From the NCBI GenBank assembly GCA_022385805.1, contig MU277734.1:13656-77655 (forward strand): a stretch of 64,000 nt of DNA, written 5' to 3'. The translations under genes were made by a program, and so were the position numbers. Shown here one piece after another: positions 11,677 to 23,017 of this stretch. The notes beneath the pieces were generated by a model that saw only the letters and a list, made by a program, of their open reading frames with translations, ran no database searches and was not told the DNA's origin. Within the stretch, counting starts at the first letter, position 1, and each line of letters begins with the position of its first letter. The stretch comes from Pilatotrama ljubarskyi (Eukaryota > Basidiomycota > Agaricomycetes > Polyporales > Polyporaceae).

Positions 11677-12522
11677 ATGGCGACCAGACCGAAGAAGACG
11701 GTTCGTTTCGCGGAGTTCCCTCCGAGGACACCATCCCCGGCTTGGTCGACGGAATCCGGGTCCTGGGCGTCGTCGCCGGGACCCTCGACCCCGCCTCAGC
11801 TCTACCAGACTCATCCACTACCCAGGATCGTTCCGCCGACCGAGTGCTACTATCCCTCGTGGCAGCCGATGCCTGCAGCATCCTATTCACCACGCAGCTA
11901 CTCCGCCTTCGCTTCGGCATTGGCGGAGGAGGTGATGGTCGACCCGCTTCTTGAGGTCCTCCCCCACCCGGCCCTGCCGCCCCTGATTTGGGATGTGATG
12001 ACCCATCCTGACCACATCGATCTCGGTAGCGCGCACTCCCCCGCATCGCACCGTCTGACGCAGTCCGATCTCGCTCGTTGCGCCGCGCGAACAAGCGTCA
12101 AGGACAGTCGGCTTCCTCTACGGAGCATGGTCCTCATCATTCCCGGCGTTCCGCTAGAAATCGAGGTGACGCCCTCAGCCGAGCCATACTGGTCGAACAC
12201 GCCGCTTCCATTCGTGACCGTGGGCGATGTGCTCTACAGTCTCTACAAGTCCCTACGGACATCGGTGGATGCTCGCGAATACGAGCGGCTCGATCACAGG
12301 CAGCGAGACTTGGCGCGCCGCGCGTTCGAGCAGCGGCTGCGCAATGATCCTCGGAATCATAGGAGGAATGTACAGCACGGTATCAGGGAGATTGACTGCC
12401 TCGGGGAACGCCGTATGTTCCTTGGGATTCGGCCGACCAATGGGTCGGAACTCCCTCCCAGACGACGACGAGGGGAAGTATTCGTTGTCGAGCTTGGCCG
12501 TACTTCACCGCGATGGCACTGA
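11677..12522 (+). CDS. DUF6699 domain protein 2
   Basis: Single-exon gene for 281 residues, a paralogue of the protein at 2385. The N terminus is Ser/Pro-rich with KTVRF at residues 7-11, then ASSPGPSTPPQLYQTHPLP, nearly the same as in copy 1. The domain starts around Trp105 (PLIWDV). It continues with the beta-rich segment VLIIPGVPLEIEVTPSAEPYW, the hallmark FVTVGDVLYSLYKSLRTSV, and a basic helix region ending REIDCLGERRMFLGI. No signal peptide or transmembrane helix is seen. Between Ser/Pro tail and domain it has about 20 more residues than copy 1. The function is unknown. The conserved tail in both copies suggests a short docking element under selection, but this is inference. Confidence 0.87.
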   Translation: MATRPKKTVRFAEFPPRTPSPAWSTESGSWASSPGPSTPPQLYQTHPLPRIVPPTECYYPSWQPMPAASYSPRSYSAFASALAEEVMVDPLLEVLPHPALPPLIWDVMTHPDHIDLGSAHSPASHRLTQSDLARCAARTSVKDSRLPLRSMVLIIPGVPLEIEVTPSAEPYWSNTPLPFVTVGDVLYSLYKSLRTSVDAREYERLDHRQRDLARRAFEQRLRNDPRNHRRNVQHGIREIDCLGERRMFLGIRPTNGSELPPRRRRGEVFVVELGRTSPRWH

Positions 12523-13096
12523 TATGCTTGCTTTGCACGACCAATGATCTGAGCGGACGTCTTATAGCGCTATATGGCCTTTCCCTACTTCAGTGATACC
12601 TTGATACCCATATCATTATGCATGTAAAATAGCAACTCTTGCCTCCGTACCTACTTATGCGACCTGTCAGTCTTGTAGTATGCTGTTTTCGACAATTATG
12701 GATACACCATCCTGACCACTGATAACGGTGCTGAGCTATCGGAAGAATCCTCGCCCAGATCAGGTCTTGGTATCCGATGCAAGAACGAGCATAATTCAGC
12801 TACCTTCCAACGCCGCATCACTGCTTGTGCCACCAGCCACGCTGCCGCCGACGTTCGGAGCAGTTTTGGGTTCAAATGCGAGCGGTTGTTTGGCAAGAGC
12901 TTCTGATCCTAACACTATCAAACAGGCCACAACAAACCGGTGGCACAGTGCTTGAGCGCTAGCGACTTCAACAGTTCTGCGGTCCAGTGCTGCTGCTCTC
13001 CGCTCTTCCATCTCTTGCCCATCCTTCTCTGCTATACGTCAGCTCTCCACTATCTGCTAGCTCTCTGTTATCTGGTCTCTGAGATACAATTTGACT
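12523..13096. other. Intergenic, 3' flank of DUF6699 gene 2 and BUB3 upstream region
   Basis: AT-richer sequence with several TATAC/ATATG motifs and no supported gene. It probably holds the terminator of the DUF6699 gene and the promoter of BUB3. Confidence 0.5.
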
Positions 13097-14608
13097 ATGG
13101 CTGGTATGCGCATACATGTCTAGTTCGCGTTTACCTTTGCTCAGAAGTCGAGATACTAGACCAATTCGAACTCGCGTCGCCACCCTTCGACAGCGTGTCT
13201 TCTGTGCGGTTCTCGCCAACAGACCCAAACCACCTTTTAGTCTCCTCGTGGGATACGGTAAGTCGCGTTTGTTCTCCCAGTATGCAGAGTCAGGACAGGC
13301 GTAGGGGTAGTTCCGAATCCCAGGCTCCCAGCATTCGAAGTATGGTGACGGGAACTCGTGTCTCTCGATGTGCATAGAGGGTGTGTCTTCCCTCTCCTTG
13401 ACACATACTGATTGCTGCCGTCGTCCAGACTGTTCGCTTCTATGACGTTGCCGCGAACGAGCAGAAGTCAAAGTTCGACCACAGAGCAGCGGTGCTGGCT
13501 TGCTGCTTCTCCAATGCGACGCATGCGTACAGTGGCGGCTTGGACACATCGGTCAGACAGTGAGTATATCCTGTACCATGGAATCCGCGTAAGCGTGCTC
13601 AAGCAGTACGAATACCACAGGCTTGATCTTCAAACCGACAAAGTCAACCATCTCGGGCAGCATTCTGACGCAATATCGTGCATGAACTATTCGCGTGACC
13701 AAAGCAAGTCGGCTCCCTATCATGGACCACGAGCATATTCTCACAATCTACTGGCCTACAGACACGCTCATCACCGGCTCTTGGGATAGAACAGTTCGGT
13801 TCTGGGATCCCAGAGCCTCCAACCCTCAACAGTCCTCATACGACCTCCCAGAACGGGTATACAACATGGACCTTGTGAATCATATTCTAGTCGTCGCGAT
13901 GGCTAGCCGTCTTTTCCACATCTATGACATCCGCAAGATGGACTCACCAGCCCAAACGCGGGAGAGCAGCCTGAAGTTCATGACCCGCGCTCTCGCATGC
14001 ATGTCTGATGGGCAGGGTATGTTGTATGTGACAGTATGTATGCGACGGTAACGACTTATGGTATGCCGCCAGGGTATGCAACCGGCTCGGTCGAGGGCCG
14101 CATCGCTGTGGAGTACTTCGATCCCAACCCGCAAGCCCAAGAGAAGAAGTATGCCTTCAAGTGCCATCGCCAGACAATCGATGACGTGGACCACGTATGG
14201 CCTGTCAACGCCCTGGCTTTCCACCCTGTGTATGCGTCCACGGCACTTTGTGGAGCACGGTCGGACTAATATGTCGTTCACCCAGATACAACACCTTTGC
14301 ATCCGCTGGCTCCGACGGAACAGTCTCGATCTGGGACCACAAGTCGAAAAAGCGGCTGCGGCAGTACCCGAAGTACAACGCACCTGTCCCCTCGATCGCT
14401 TTCAACTGCGACGGGACCAAGCTCGCTGTGGGCGTCAGCTACACGTGGGAGGAAGGTGAAGAAGGCGCGAAGACAGCGGAACGCCCGGCTGTGTACATCA
14501 GAAATGTCGGGGATGAGGTCAAGGTAGGCTCCCGGTCGCAGCCATTGTCCACTGGCTCTCTATGCTCACTATAAATACCTACAGCCTAAGGGATGGACGG
14601 GCAGTTAG
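13097..14608 (+). CDS. BUB3: Mitotic spindle checkpoint protein BUB3 (WD40)
   Basis: WD40 beta-propeller that brings BUB1 and BUBR1/MAD3 to kinetochores by reading phosphorylated MELT repeats of the KNL1/SPC105 scaffold. Model of eight exons: 13097-13103, 13145-13257, 13429-13559, 13621-13703, 13762-14016, 14073-14229, 14286-14523 and 14585-14608; 335 residues, all phases consistent. The order of elements matches the family: FELASPPFDSVSSVRFSP, LLVSSWDTTVRFYDV, AYSGGLDTSVRQLDL, LITGSWDRTVRFWDPR, a MASRLFHIYDIR strand, the long YATGSVEGRIAVEYFDP blade with KCHRQ, HPVYNTFASAGSDGTVSIWD, and a C-terminal SYTWEEGEEG blade. The first exon is only 7 nt (ATGGCTG) with a 41-nt intron, so the start is less certain than the rest. 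Intron 4 begins GC (A|GCAAGT), a GC-AG intron. Confidence 0.9.
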
Positions 14609-15684
14609 AGGCCGACCATCTGAGCTGTCTGTACTGTCATTCCGTCGTATGATGACGCTCATCACTTGCATCCTCAACCCGCTCGTGTATGGAGGTATTT
14701 CCAGTTGTATCTCGGTCAGCGACGCTGCGGAAGCGTCGCTCGCGCTCTTCGAGCCCAGCACGACTGCCGGCATTCACATATAGGTCTCTGCCTCGTCTGG
14801 TTATATTCATTATTTTGCAGCGTTACATGGCCCTTCGCGAATGGTGCGTCTGCCTTCGACTACCACGCGGATTCTGATATATAAGGCACTATAGAACCTA
14901 GTTGGGTTCGATGGGCTTTCTGCGTACTGGAAGTGGGATGGTCTCGATCTCAGCATCGTGCAGTTACATGGAAGATCGGGGGCGTACCTCTGAACTCTGT
15001 CTTGTTGATAATAGCCAGCTGCCGGTCACTGAGTGCTCCGGGTCCGCCTATGGCGACGTCCGCGACTTGCCACGTCTTGATGTCCTGCTCGAAACAGCTG
15101 CCGAGGAAGGACGCGACTCTGTGATACTTTCTAGAAGCGTATGCTTCCACCGCGATGGCACGGACAGGTGTGTGTTCTCTACTGGTATGCCGTGGCGGGT
15201 AGCCTGCCCTCCTTTTTACGTAGAGAACCATTGCCTACGAGCTTATGTCCCTGCAGATACGTACCAGCAGGCCAGAACAGTCATAGAGGACTCCCAACGC
15301 CATCAAGACCTCTCATCAGCCGAGATGGCGTCGACGGGGGACGTTCAAACAACCGGTCATATACAATATATCGGCTTTGAAACGTCGAGCAGTGAGTGGG
15401 TGGCTTGGTTGTGTCGTCCCGATCCAGCCTCACGTCTCAGGAGTCAGGATCTCGCCCCCATCGCTCCAAATGATTCTCTAGCATGCAGTGAATAGTAAGC
15501 CTTGTACGAGATGATTCCCTCGGTATACGGGTCTGCTCTAGGTGCCATAGCGTGAAGTAGGAGGCCTCAATGACCTTTCCTTGCAATAGTGTGTAGTGAT
15601 ACAATTTCCGGCAACAATTACGTGGTATCAAGCGTCTCTAACAGCATTAAGGGGACGAGGTGGACGCTCCGCACGTCCGCAGAT
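14609..15684. other. Mostly intergenic; possible unassigned ORF
   Basis: Between BUB3 and the first permease. On the minus strand, 15231 to 14950 is an ATG-initiated frame of 93 codons with protein-like composition (SCFEQDIKTWQVADVAIGG, LSDRQLAIINKTEFR). It could be an exon of an uncharacterised gene, with a possible upstream exon reading GHKLVGNGSLRKKEGRL. I could not build a consistent model or recognise a family. A 197-codon frame overlaps it on the plus strand. Confidence 0.3.
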
Positions 15685-18366
15685 CTATTGGGTCTTTTTG
15701 TAGTCGTTCTGCGCAGCGTTCCACATCAGCATTTGTCACTTACTCGTATATGCGATGCTATATGCATGGCAAGAAGCGAGGGGACGTACCACAGTGACGA
15801 AGGTCCCGTCGGAAAGGGCCTCTTTTCGCTGGATTACTTCGTAGCTGAACCAGGTCGGCGCGAGACGGAAGGCTACCCAGTAGAGGGCGCCGAATGCGAG
15901 CACGCCGATGCCGACGAGGCAGTACCTAGTTACGAGCACCGTGGTAAGAACCAGCCGAGTTTTCACGACGGGGCGCCGACTCACAGGTAGTATGGGAGGG
16001 GAGGGGTATCGCCTACGCCATTGGCTGGGCGGATGAAGGGAGCGACGAGCACTGAAGGCGGGATCAGCCAATGACCTGTAGGCAGAACGTAGCAGACTAC
16101 GCACGGAATACTGTGGCAGCAAGGAAGAAGAACGCGACCGGGAGCCACACTTTGAACGGCCGCAGCGCTTGTGGTTTGTGATACCTGAGCCAGAAGAGGC
16201 CCTGCGCCGCTCGTCAGCATTGTGCACTGGGAGGAGATCCGGACAGAGGACGCACGATGACCACGAAGAGGTTGATGACCTGGATGGGGTATCCTTGCAC
16301 ATCTAGGATGAAGGGGTAGGCAACCTCTGGAGGAGGCGCGATCATGATGATGATCTACCCCATTGTGAGTTGGGTGCTCCCGGAGCAGTCAGGTTAGTAC
16401 GTACAGAGGGGATCATGTGAAGGACGAGGCCGGGCAAGGGAGACTTGCCCGTAGGCCAGTTGGACGCCCAGAACTTGTTGCCGAAGGGCAGCGGGAGACC
16501 CTCCTTGGCGAGCTCTGGGATAGTGGACGTCAGATAATTTTTCCGCGGGGACTGAGAATGGAAACATACCTTGGTTGATCCGTGACAAGGCAAAGGTCTG
16601 CAGCGACGCTCAGCGAACGATTAGAAGGTGCGTACAGCAGCGCTACTTACCACAGTGACGACGTTCCCAAGAGCACTGCAAGTACATGAGCATCAAATCC
16701 TGAGACCGATCTCAAGAGATTGGCGTACCTCAGCGCGACGAACACAGTGAGGGCCTTCTGTGCCTGAGGCCCGAAGACCTTGCGGAAAAAGAGGGAGGCG
16801 ACGGTGACTCCGGAGTCGATGATCTCCTCCTTCGATGCCACGCTGTGACCACACCCCATCAGCTCTCTCAGCGCGGAGACTAACAAAACAGCGGGACGTA
16901 CGCGAAGTAGCTGATGTTAGCGAGGATGTATAGAAGAGCACAGATCCCAAGGCCGAGCGGGCCGGCGATTTTAAGCGTGCGCACGGGGTCTTTGACGTTG
17001 TTCAGGACGTAGTTGACGTTCGACCACCCGATGTAGGAGTAGAGAACCTTGAACATAGCCGTAGCGTACTACAGCCCCATTGCACGTCAGCTATGCATGT
17101 GAGCGAGGGTGTGAGACGGTACGAACGTCGTTGCTGCTATTTGAGCTGCCGGCGAACGCGTTTCTGAAGTTGACGTGCGGGTCTTGGATGGACGTCTTGC
17201 CCGAGAGGACGACCCAGCCTGCATAACGGCCCGTTAGGATAAGCTCAGGAGATACGTGTATGCGACGTACCGGTGACGACAACGAAGAGCAAGATGACGA
17301 CCTTGAACACACTCAGGCCCTGCGACACTCGAGTGAGCACAACCCTGTCCAAGAACATATCGGATATTGCTACTGACGTTCATGACTAGGACGCCCACGC
17401 GCGGCACGAGACCGTGCAGTAGCACGGCGAAGACGATAGCTGTATAGGATGTGAATAAATGCCCCTCGGGTGGAATGTGTTGGTACTCACTTCCTACGGC
17501 AATACCACGGGTCGTCCACCGGGTAGCTTCGTGTCCCGCAGCCTCGAGGATGCTAGACATTTGTCAGGATACGTCTCGTGAGGCAGGAGGGAGTCCGAAC
17601 GTACTTGCTCGCGAAGACCTGAGAGCTCGTCAGCATTGCGGTGGGTAGACACTAGCGAGGGGAACTTACAATGCATCCTGAAGCCGTGAGACCAACGAGA
17701 ATGGAGTTCGCGGCGAACACGTATGTCGATAGGTACTTGGGCTTCTTGTAGACGGCCTCGAGGTACACCTTCTCTCCGCCAGAGCGAGGGAACATGGAGC
17801 CGAACTCGAGCCAGATGAAGAGGCCGCAGGCGGAGAGGACGAAGCCGAGGACCCAGAGCATGAGGGACGCGCCGACGGATCCTACTGAACCCAATATTGA
17901 CGATGGCGTCGAGAATATACCTGTGCCGATGATACGGCCGACGCTGAGTGACGTGTCAGACTCCCTCCTGTATCCAATGTGCATCGGAAGGTCGCCGACT
18001 CACATAAGGAGCGTGCAACTGAAGACGCCGAGATGGCGACCCATGCCACCCGCGGTGTCTGTAACGACTCAGTGAGCACTAGACATGGACGCACCCATCT
18101 CGACGCGCCTCACCTTCCTCAAACGAGAGAGCTCCGGGGTTGAGCTCAGGATCGCGCTCAGCGGCATCACCCACCTCCCTGACGGAGGACTCGTCGTCCG
18201 TGTCGTGATTCGGGCTCCTCTTCTTGTCCAGCGCCTTCTCGTCAGGTAGAGAGGTGACCTCCGCCCCCGCACGGGGCTGCGCACTCGCCTCGAGAGCCGT
18301 CGAATCGCGGGCGAAGAGCGCCTTGACTCGCGGGGCGAGCTTCAGATTGCTGAGGCGTGCAGGCAT
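15685..18366 (-). CDS. Mup1-like amino-acid permease, array copy 1
   Basis: Plasma-membrane APC-superfamily transporter of the yeast Mup1 (high-affinity methionine) type. Start is the ATG at 18366 (MPARLSNLK). An N-terminal tail of about 80 residues ends in DPELNPGALSFEEG, then a short exon GGMGRHLGVFSCTLLM, then TM1 with the APC signature GRIIGTGIFSTPSSILG and the loop FPRSGGEKVYLEAVYKKPKY (exon near 17945-17690). The TM6-TM7 region reads YSYIGWSNVNYVLNNVKDPVRTLKIAGPLGLG (about 17040-16910). Later exons carry FGNKFWASNWPTGKSPLPGL and RYCLVGIGVLAFGALYWVAF. The 24-nt last exon (15708-15685) encodes NDYKKTQ, unlike the FSxxxIx tail of the other three. It is the most diverged copy (ALSFEEG, VASKEEIIDSG) but shows no break. 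Substrate is inferred from family only. Roughly 15 short introns. Confidence 0.85.
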
Positions 18367-19144
18367 CGCAGCGGACTCTTGTCTCTTGGCAGGCTGAATC
18401 CGAGGGCGGGCGAGGGTGTGACTTTCAGCTAAGCTGAGCCTGGAGGAACAAGTAGAAAGCAGCGAAAGCGCATTCCGCGGCAGCTGCGTACGATATACAT
18501 ATTTTTCTTTGCAGCGCGGGGCGAGCGTTGCGCCATCCACGCGCAACATGGCGTCGCGCGCAAAAAGTGGCACAGTGTCGCGAATTCCCTTTTCGGGCAG
18601 CTCGCCCCGCGGGCGCCTCCGCCGAGCGCTCTGCGAGAACGTCGGCGCGGCGGGGCAGATCCGTTCTCCCGCCCATCTGATCGCAATTTTTGGGAGCGCT
18701 GGTCAGCCTGGTCCCCATCCTGGCGCGGAATTGGCTCGCGAACGAGAGGGACGAGAGGGAAGGACGACCGCCGTCAGGTCGAGAAATTGACGACGAGAAT
18801 AGTGTTCCTGGGAACGCAATTCAATCATGGACTCCGCATCCAGATACCAGGGCATGCGGATGTGCCTCGAGAGCGGTGCAGACGCTGTCCAGGCGAATGT
18901 CGCCATACTCGAGTTCCGGTGTCTGCATGATGCACCGTTCTGGAGGTTTCTGGTTCAGCCCCGAGATGTAGCGATTCCTCGACACGAGCTGCTGATCAAC
19001 TGCTGGTGAACGAACGCCAATACAGGTGGTAAGAAATCCATCAGTACCCAAAATCAGACCTCGACATTGATTACGGTATTACAGGACACGGAAGTCGTCG
19101 TAAGACGTGTTCCTAGGACGCAGCGAGGGTACTCGAATGCGACC
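18367..19144. other. Spacer between permease copies 1 and 2
   Basis: This holds the upstream region of copy 1 and the 3' flank of copy 2. GC-rich sequence directly upstream of copy 1 keeps several minus-strand frames open, without a family match. No separate gene is supported. Confidence 0.5.
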
Positions 19145-22127
19145 TCACTGGATCTTTTGGCGCGAAAACTGCACGATGATACAAGATTGTCAGCACACAT
19201 GCCACCATCAAGACCCGCCAGGCAGCCAAGAGAGCTAGAAATGAGATGGGGCGTACCAAGGTGACGACCGTCCCATCCGACAGCGTCTCCTTGCGCGAGA
19301 CGTACTCGTACCCGAACCATCGCGGCACGACTCGCCACGCGGCCCAGTACAGCACGCCCACAGCCATGATCGCGATTCCAACCAGGCAGTACCTGGATCG
19401 TTCGAGCGTTCGAGCGTTCGAGCACGTCAGAACTCCAAGCTCCGGAGTCGGAAGATGACAGTAGCAGCACGTACAGGTAGTAGGGCAGTGGCGGCGTGTC
19501 GCCCTTGCCGTTCGCGGGCGGGAGGAAAGGCGCGATCAGCACTATGGATCGCAAATCGACGGTGTCAGTGTTCGTGTTCGCGTTAATCAGGAGAGGTGGG
19601 GGTACGCACGGAAGATAGCTGCTGCAAGGAAGAACACCGCGAGAGGCAGCCAGACCTTGAACGGGCGCGGCGCGTGCGGTTTGTGCCACCTCAGCCAGAA
19701 CAGCCCCTAAACGCGTGCAAGCCAAGCGTCAGTTCTCTTTGTCTTGATTCCGCGCTATGGGTCGGGCAGGACGCACAATGACGATGAAGAAGTTGATGAT
19801 CTGCCCGGGGTATCCCTCGACGTCCAGAATGAACGGGTATGCGACGCTGGGCGGCGGCGCGAGGATGACGATGACCTGTCAGCGAGCACATATTCAGGAA
19901 CCTCTTCGTCAGCCTTTGCAGAGCCCTCGAGGACGCACCGAGGGTATCAGGTGGATGATCAGGCCGGGGAGAGGGGATTTACCCGTCGGCCAGTTTGACG
20001 CCCAGAACTTGTTGCCGAAGGGGAGAGGGATGCCCTCCTTGGCGAGTTCTGAAGGAGCACGGTGAGTCGACAGCCGTGCAGACAGGTAGAAGATGGGCGG
20101 CGTACCTTGGTTGATACGCGCTGCAGCGAAGGTCTACACAGTACCGCTCAGTCTGCGAGGACCATGTGCGGGAGGACACTGGTACATACGATGGTGATGA
20201 CGTTCTTGTCGTGACGACTGCGTGTGAGCAAATGGTCCGCGCTAGTACGAAATGGAAGAAACTCACTCTATACGGAGGAACGCGCCACATAAGGCAACAC
20301 GGTCAGAAGAGGCAGATACATCCCTGTCTCATGGTCTGCTACTCACCCTAGGGCACTGCGAACTTGGGAGTCAGCGACCACGCCCCCGACCAGAGCCAAC
20401 CTGGACGCTCACCTCAACGCAACGAACACCGTCAGCGCCTTCTGTGCCTCGGTGCCGAACACATTCTTGAAGAACAGACTCGCGACGGTCGTCCCCGACT
20501 TCGTGATCTCCTCCTTTGTCGCCGCCCTATACCACCCATTCTCGCGTCAGCACCCATATTACAATGCTCGTCTACGCACGCTACCCAAGCGGAGTGGAAG
20601 ATACGGCGGGAGAAAGCGAGACTCACGCGAAGTAGCTGATATTCGCGAGAATATACAAAACAGCACAGATGCCCAAGCCGAGCGGTCCCGCGATCTTGAG
20701 CGTGCGCACGGGATTCTTCACGTTATTTAGCACGTAGTTCACGTTCGACCACCCCGCGTACGCGTTCAGCACTTTGAACGTCGCCGTCGCGTACTGTCAT
20801 CAGGCCACCGTACGTCAGCTGGATATCTCCGAGGAAGAGAGCGATGGCGAGGGTGGGGGACGCACGTCATTGCTGCTGTTGGAGCTCCCGGCGAACGCGT
20901 GTCTGAAATTGGCGTGCGGGTCCGCGACGCGGGTGTGCCCCGAGAGGACGACCCAGCCTAAAAGGCCGCGAGGCATGAGTTCGCAGGTTCGATCCGGAAT
21001 GCTGAGCGTATCTGCTAGACGTACCGGAGACCACAACGAAGAGGAGGATGACGATCTTGAAGACGCTCAGGCCCTGTGAAGGGGAAGGTATGAGTAGGCG
21101 CATGCCCTCTAATTGCATTGGGACATTGGGGCAGGCGTGCCACTCACGTTCATGACCCATACTCCGAGGCGCGGAGTCAGTCCGTGTAGGAGCGTCACAA
21201 ACCCTATCACTGCGCGATTGCAACGGGGTCAATAAGAGATCGGCTCGTTGAAGGCTGGTTCAGGACATACCTCCCAAAGCGATGCCGCGGGTGGTCCACC
21301 GGTCGGCAGCGTGTCCAGCCGTGATGAGGATGCTACGAAACTACGTCAGGGCGCCCAGCGTTCATGATCGCGACAGCAGCCACCCACTTTTGCGCGAATA
21401 CCTGCCAGGGAACAACGACGTGAGAGAGAGAACGGTGTGCAAGGCGGTAGGGAGAGACGCACGATGCAGCCTGACGCCGTAAACCCGAGGATGATCGCGT
21501 TCGTGGCGAAGATGATAGTCGCGAGGTGCTTCGGCTTCTTGTACACGGCTTCCAGGTACACTTTCTCTCCTCCGGAACGAGGGAACATCGTCCCGAACTC
21601 GAGCCAGATGAACAGTCCGCAGAAGGATAGTACGAAGCCGAGGACCCATAGCATGAGAGAAGCGCCGACAGATCCTACGGAGCCGAGGATTGAGGAGGGC
21701 GTCGAGAAGATGCCAGTGCCGATGATGCGCCCGACACTGGAGAAATTGGAGGTCAGGAACGTACCGTAGAGCACCAGACCGGGTACTCACATGAGCAATG
21801 TACAGCTGAACACGCCGAGGTGGCGGCCCATACCACCTGCCGCATCTACACGAACAGGTACTATGAGCGCCGCGAGCACGCTCCAGCCGAATCTCTCAAG
21901 CGCGCACCTTCCTCGAACGAAAGCTCTCCAGGATTGAGGTCCGGGTCGACAGCAGTGGTGATTTCCTTCGACGCGAGCGACTCTCCGTCGCTATCTCCCT
22001 TGGAGCGCTTCACGTCCAGCGGCTCCTCCGCACGGTCTGTTGGCAGTGCACCGTCGTCTGAGCCCGCAGCCCGGGGCTGTCGCGCTCTCCGAAACCGTGG
22101 AGGGAGGATCTTCACAAGCGAGGACAT
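19145..22127 (-). CDS. Mup1-like amino-acid permease, array copy 2
   Basis: Paralogue of the neighbouring permeases. It starts at ATG 22127 (MSSLVKILPPRFRR) with a tail of about 75 residues ending DPDLNPGELSFEEG. TM1 and TM2 lie on an exon near 21745-21470: GRIIGTGIFSTPSSILG, LMLWVLGFVLSFCGLFIWLE, FPRSGGEKVYLEAVYKKPKH. The central exon near 20795-20635 reads FKVLNAYAGWSNVNYVLNNV then PVRTLKIAGPLGLGIC. Other exons carry KVGDDRRESVLQE-type loop residues (TKEEITKSGTTVASLFFKNV), NKFWASNWPTGKSPLPGL, PPANGKGDTPPLPYYL and RYCLVGIAIMAVGVLYWAAW. The last exon (19168-19145) encodes FSRQKIQ. Expected topology is 12 membrane helices with cytosolic ends. One intron near 19395-19420 holds a short tandem repeat. 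No frameshift or premature stop was found in the parts I followed. Confidence 0.86.
19397..19421. repeat. Three tandem copies of GTTCGAGC
   Basis: The 8-base unit GTTCGAGC is repeated about three times in an intron of permease copy 2. The matching intron of copy 3 (about 23248-23275) has a related but less regular GTTCGAAC/GTTCGAGC stretch. It is probably a slippage product. Confidence 0.7.
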
Positions 22128-23017
22128 GGCAGAGAGCGTAGGCGACAGGATCCGCCGCTGGCAGGAGACGGGAGGATAAGTAGGAGCTCGGCGATAACAT
22201 GGAGCGAGATAGGACTATAAGAAGCAGCCGACGTTGACGTTACCAGGAGCATGTGGGGTGCCGCGGGAGGCCTTTCGCCATTCTAATGGATCATTGCGTG
22301 CATTCTGCGCCAATCAATGCGGGAAGACCAATCACCAACTCGACGCGGACGACCAGCTGAGATGGAGGGTGTCTGAGAACAGCCATCCGCCTGTCGAGTT
22401 TGATTCCTGGATGCCTCCCACGACGGTCAGTCGTTTACTTATGTTGCAAAACATACTATTTATGGAGTACGACGGTTCTCGATAAGTGCGTTCCATGAAA
22501 CACAGCAGACACCGAGCTGAGCACGTCATGGCAGTATTTATAGAAACCATCGGAGGATGCTGGAAGAGAGAGTGAAAGATGCACACGACGAGTCTCGCTG
22601 GAGGAGGTACGATCGAGATCTGCTCTGATCCGTCTCGACCAATCCCATCAAACATGATCGACTGCCAATTCGCCGGCGGCGGGTGCTCGACATTCGACTT
22701 CGCGTGAGTCTCCCAGCCATCAGCTCAATATAGCACTGAAATTGTTGTTGGAGTGCCTTGATCTGCATATGGTGGCAACGAGGAGTCCTAGCGATTGCAT
22801 CCTTGCCCAAATGGCGAGTCGGTCTCTGTGTAGTACTCCAGGCGTGGCGGCGAGTTCACCGTGCTGCGTCCCCAAGAGACGGGGTGAGCATGGTCTCCTT
22901 AGTAAGCAGAGGCCTAATCTGCAAGCACGACGGGTTGTCAAGAACGCAAGGACGTGAAGCTTTGAAGGGCCGAGGGGCTCTGACTCTGGGACGAGAGATG
23001 ACATGAGATATTTGCAA
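22128..23017. other. Spacer between permease copies 2 and 3
   Basis: Upstream region of copy 2 and downstream flank of copy 3. It contains short AT-rich tracts and no supported gene. Confidence 0.5.

Noticed and set aside
20980..21000. GGTTCGATCC-like T-loop sequence suggesting a tRNA
   Set aside because: It lies in an intron of permease copy 2, and no matching acceptor, D or anticodon stem is visible.
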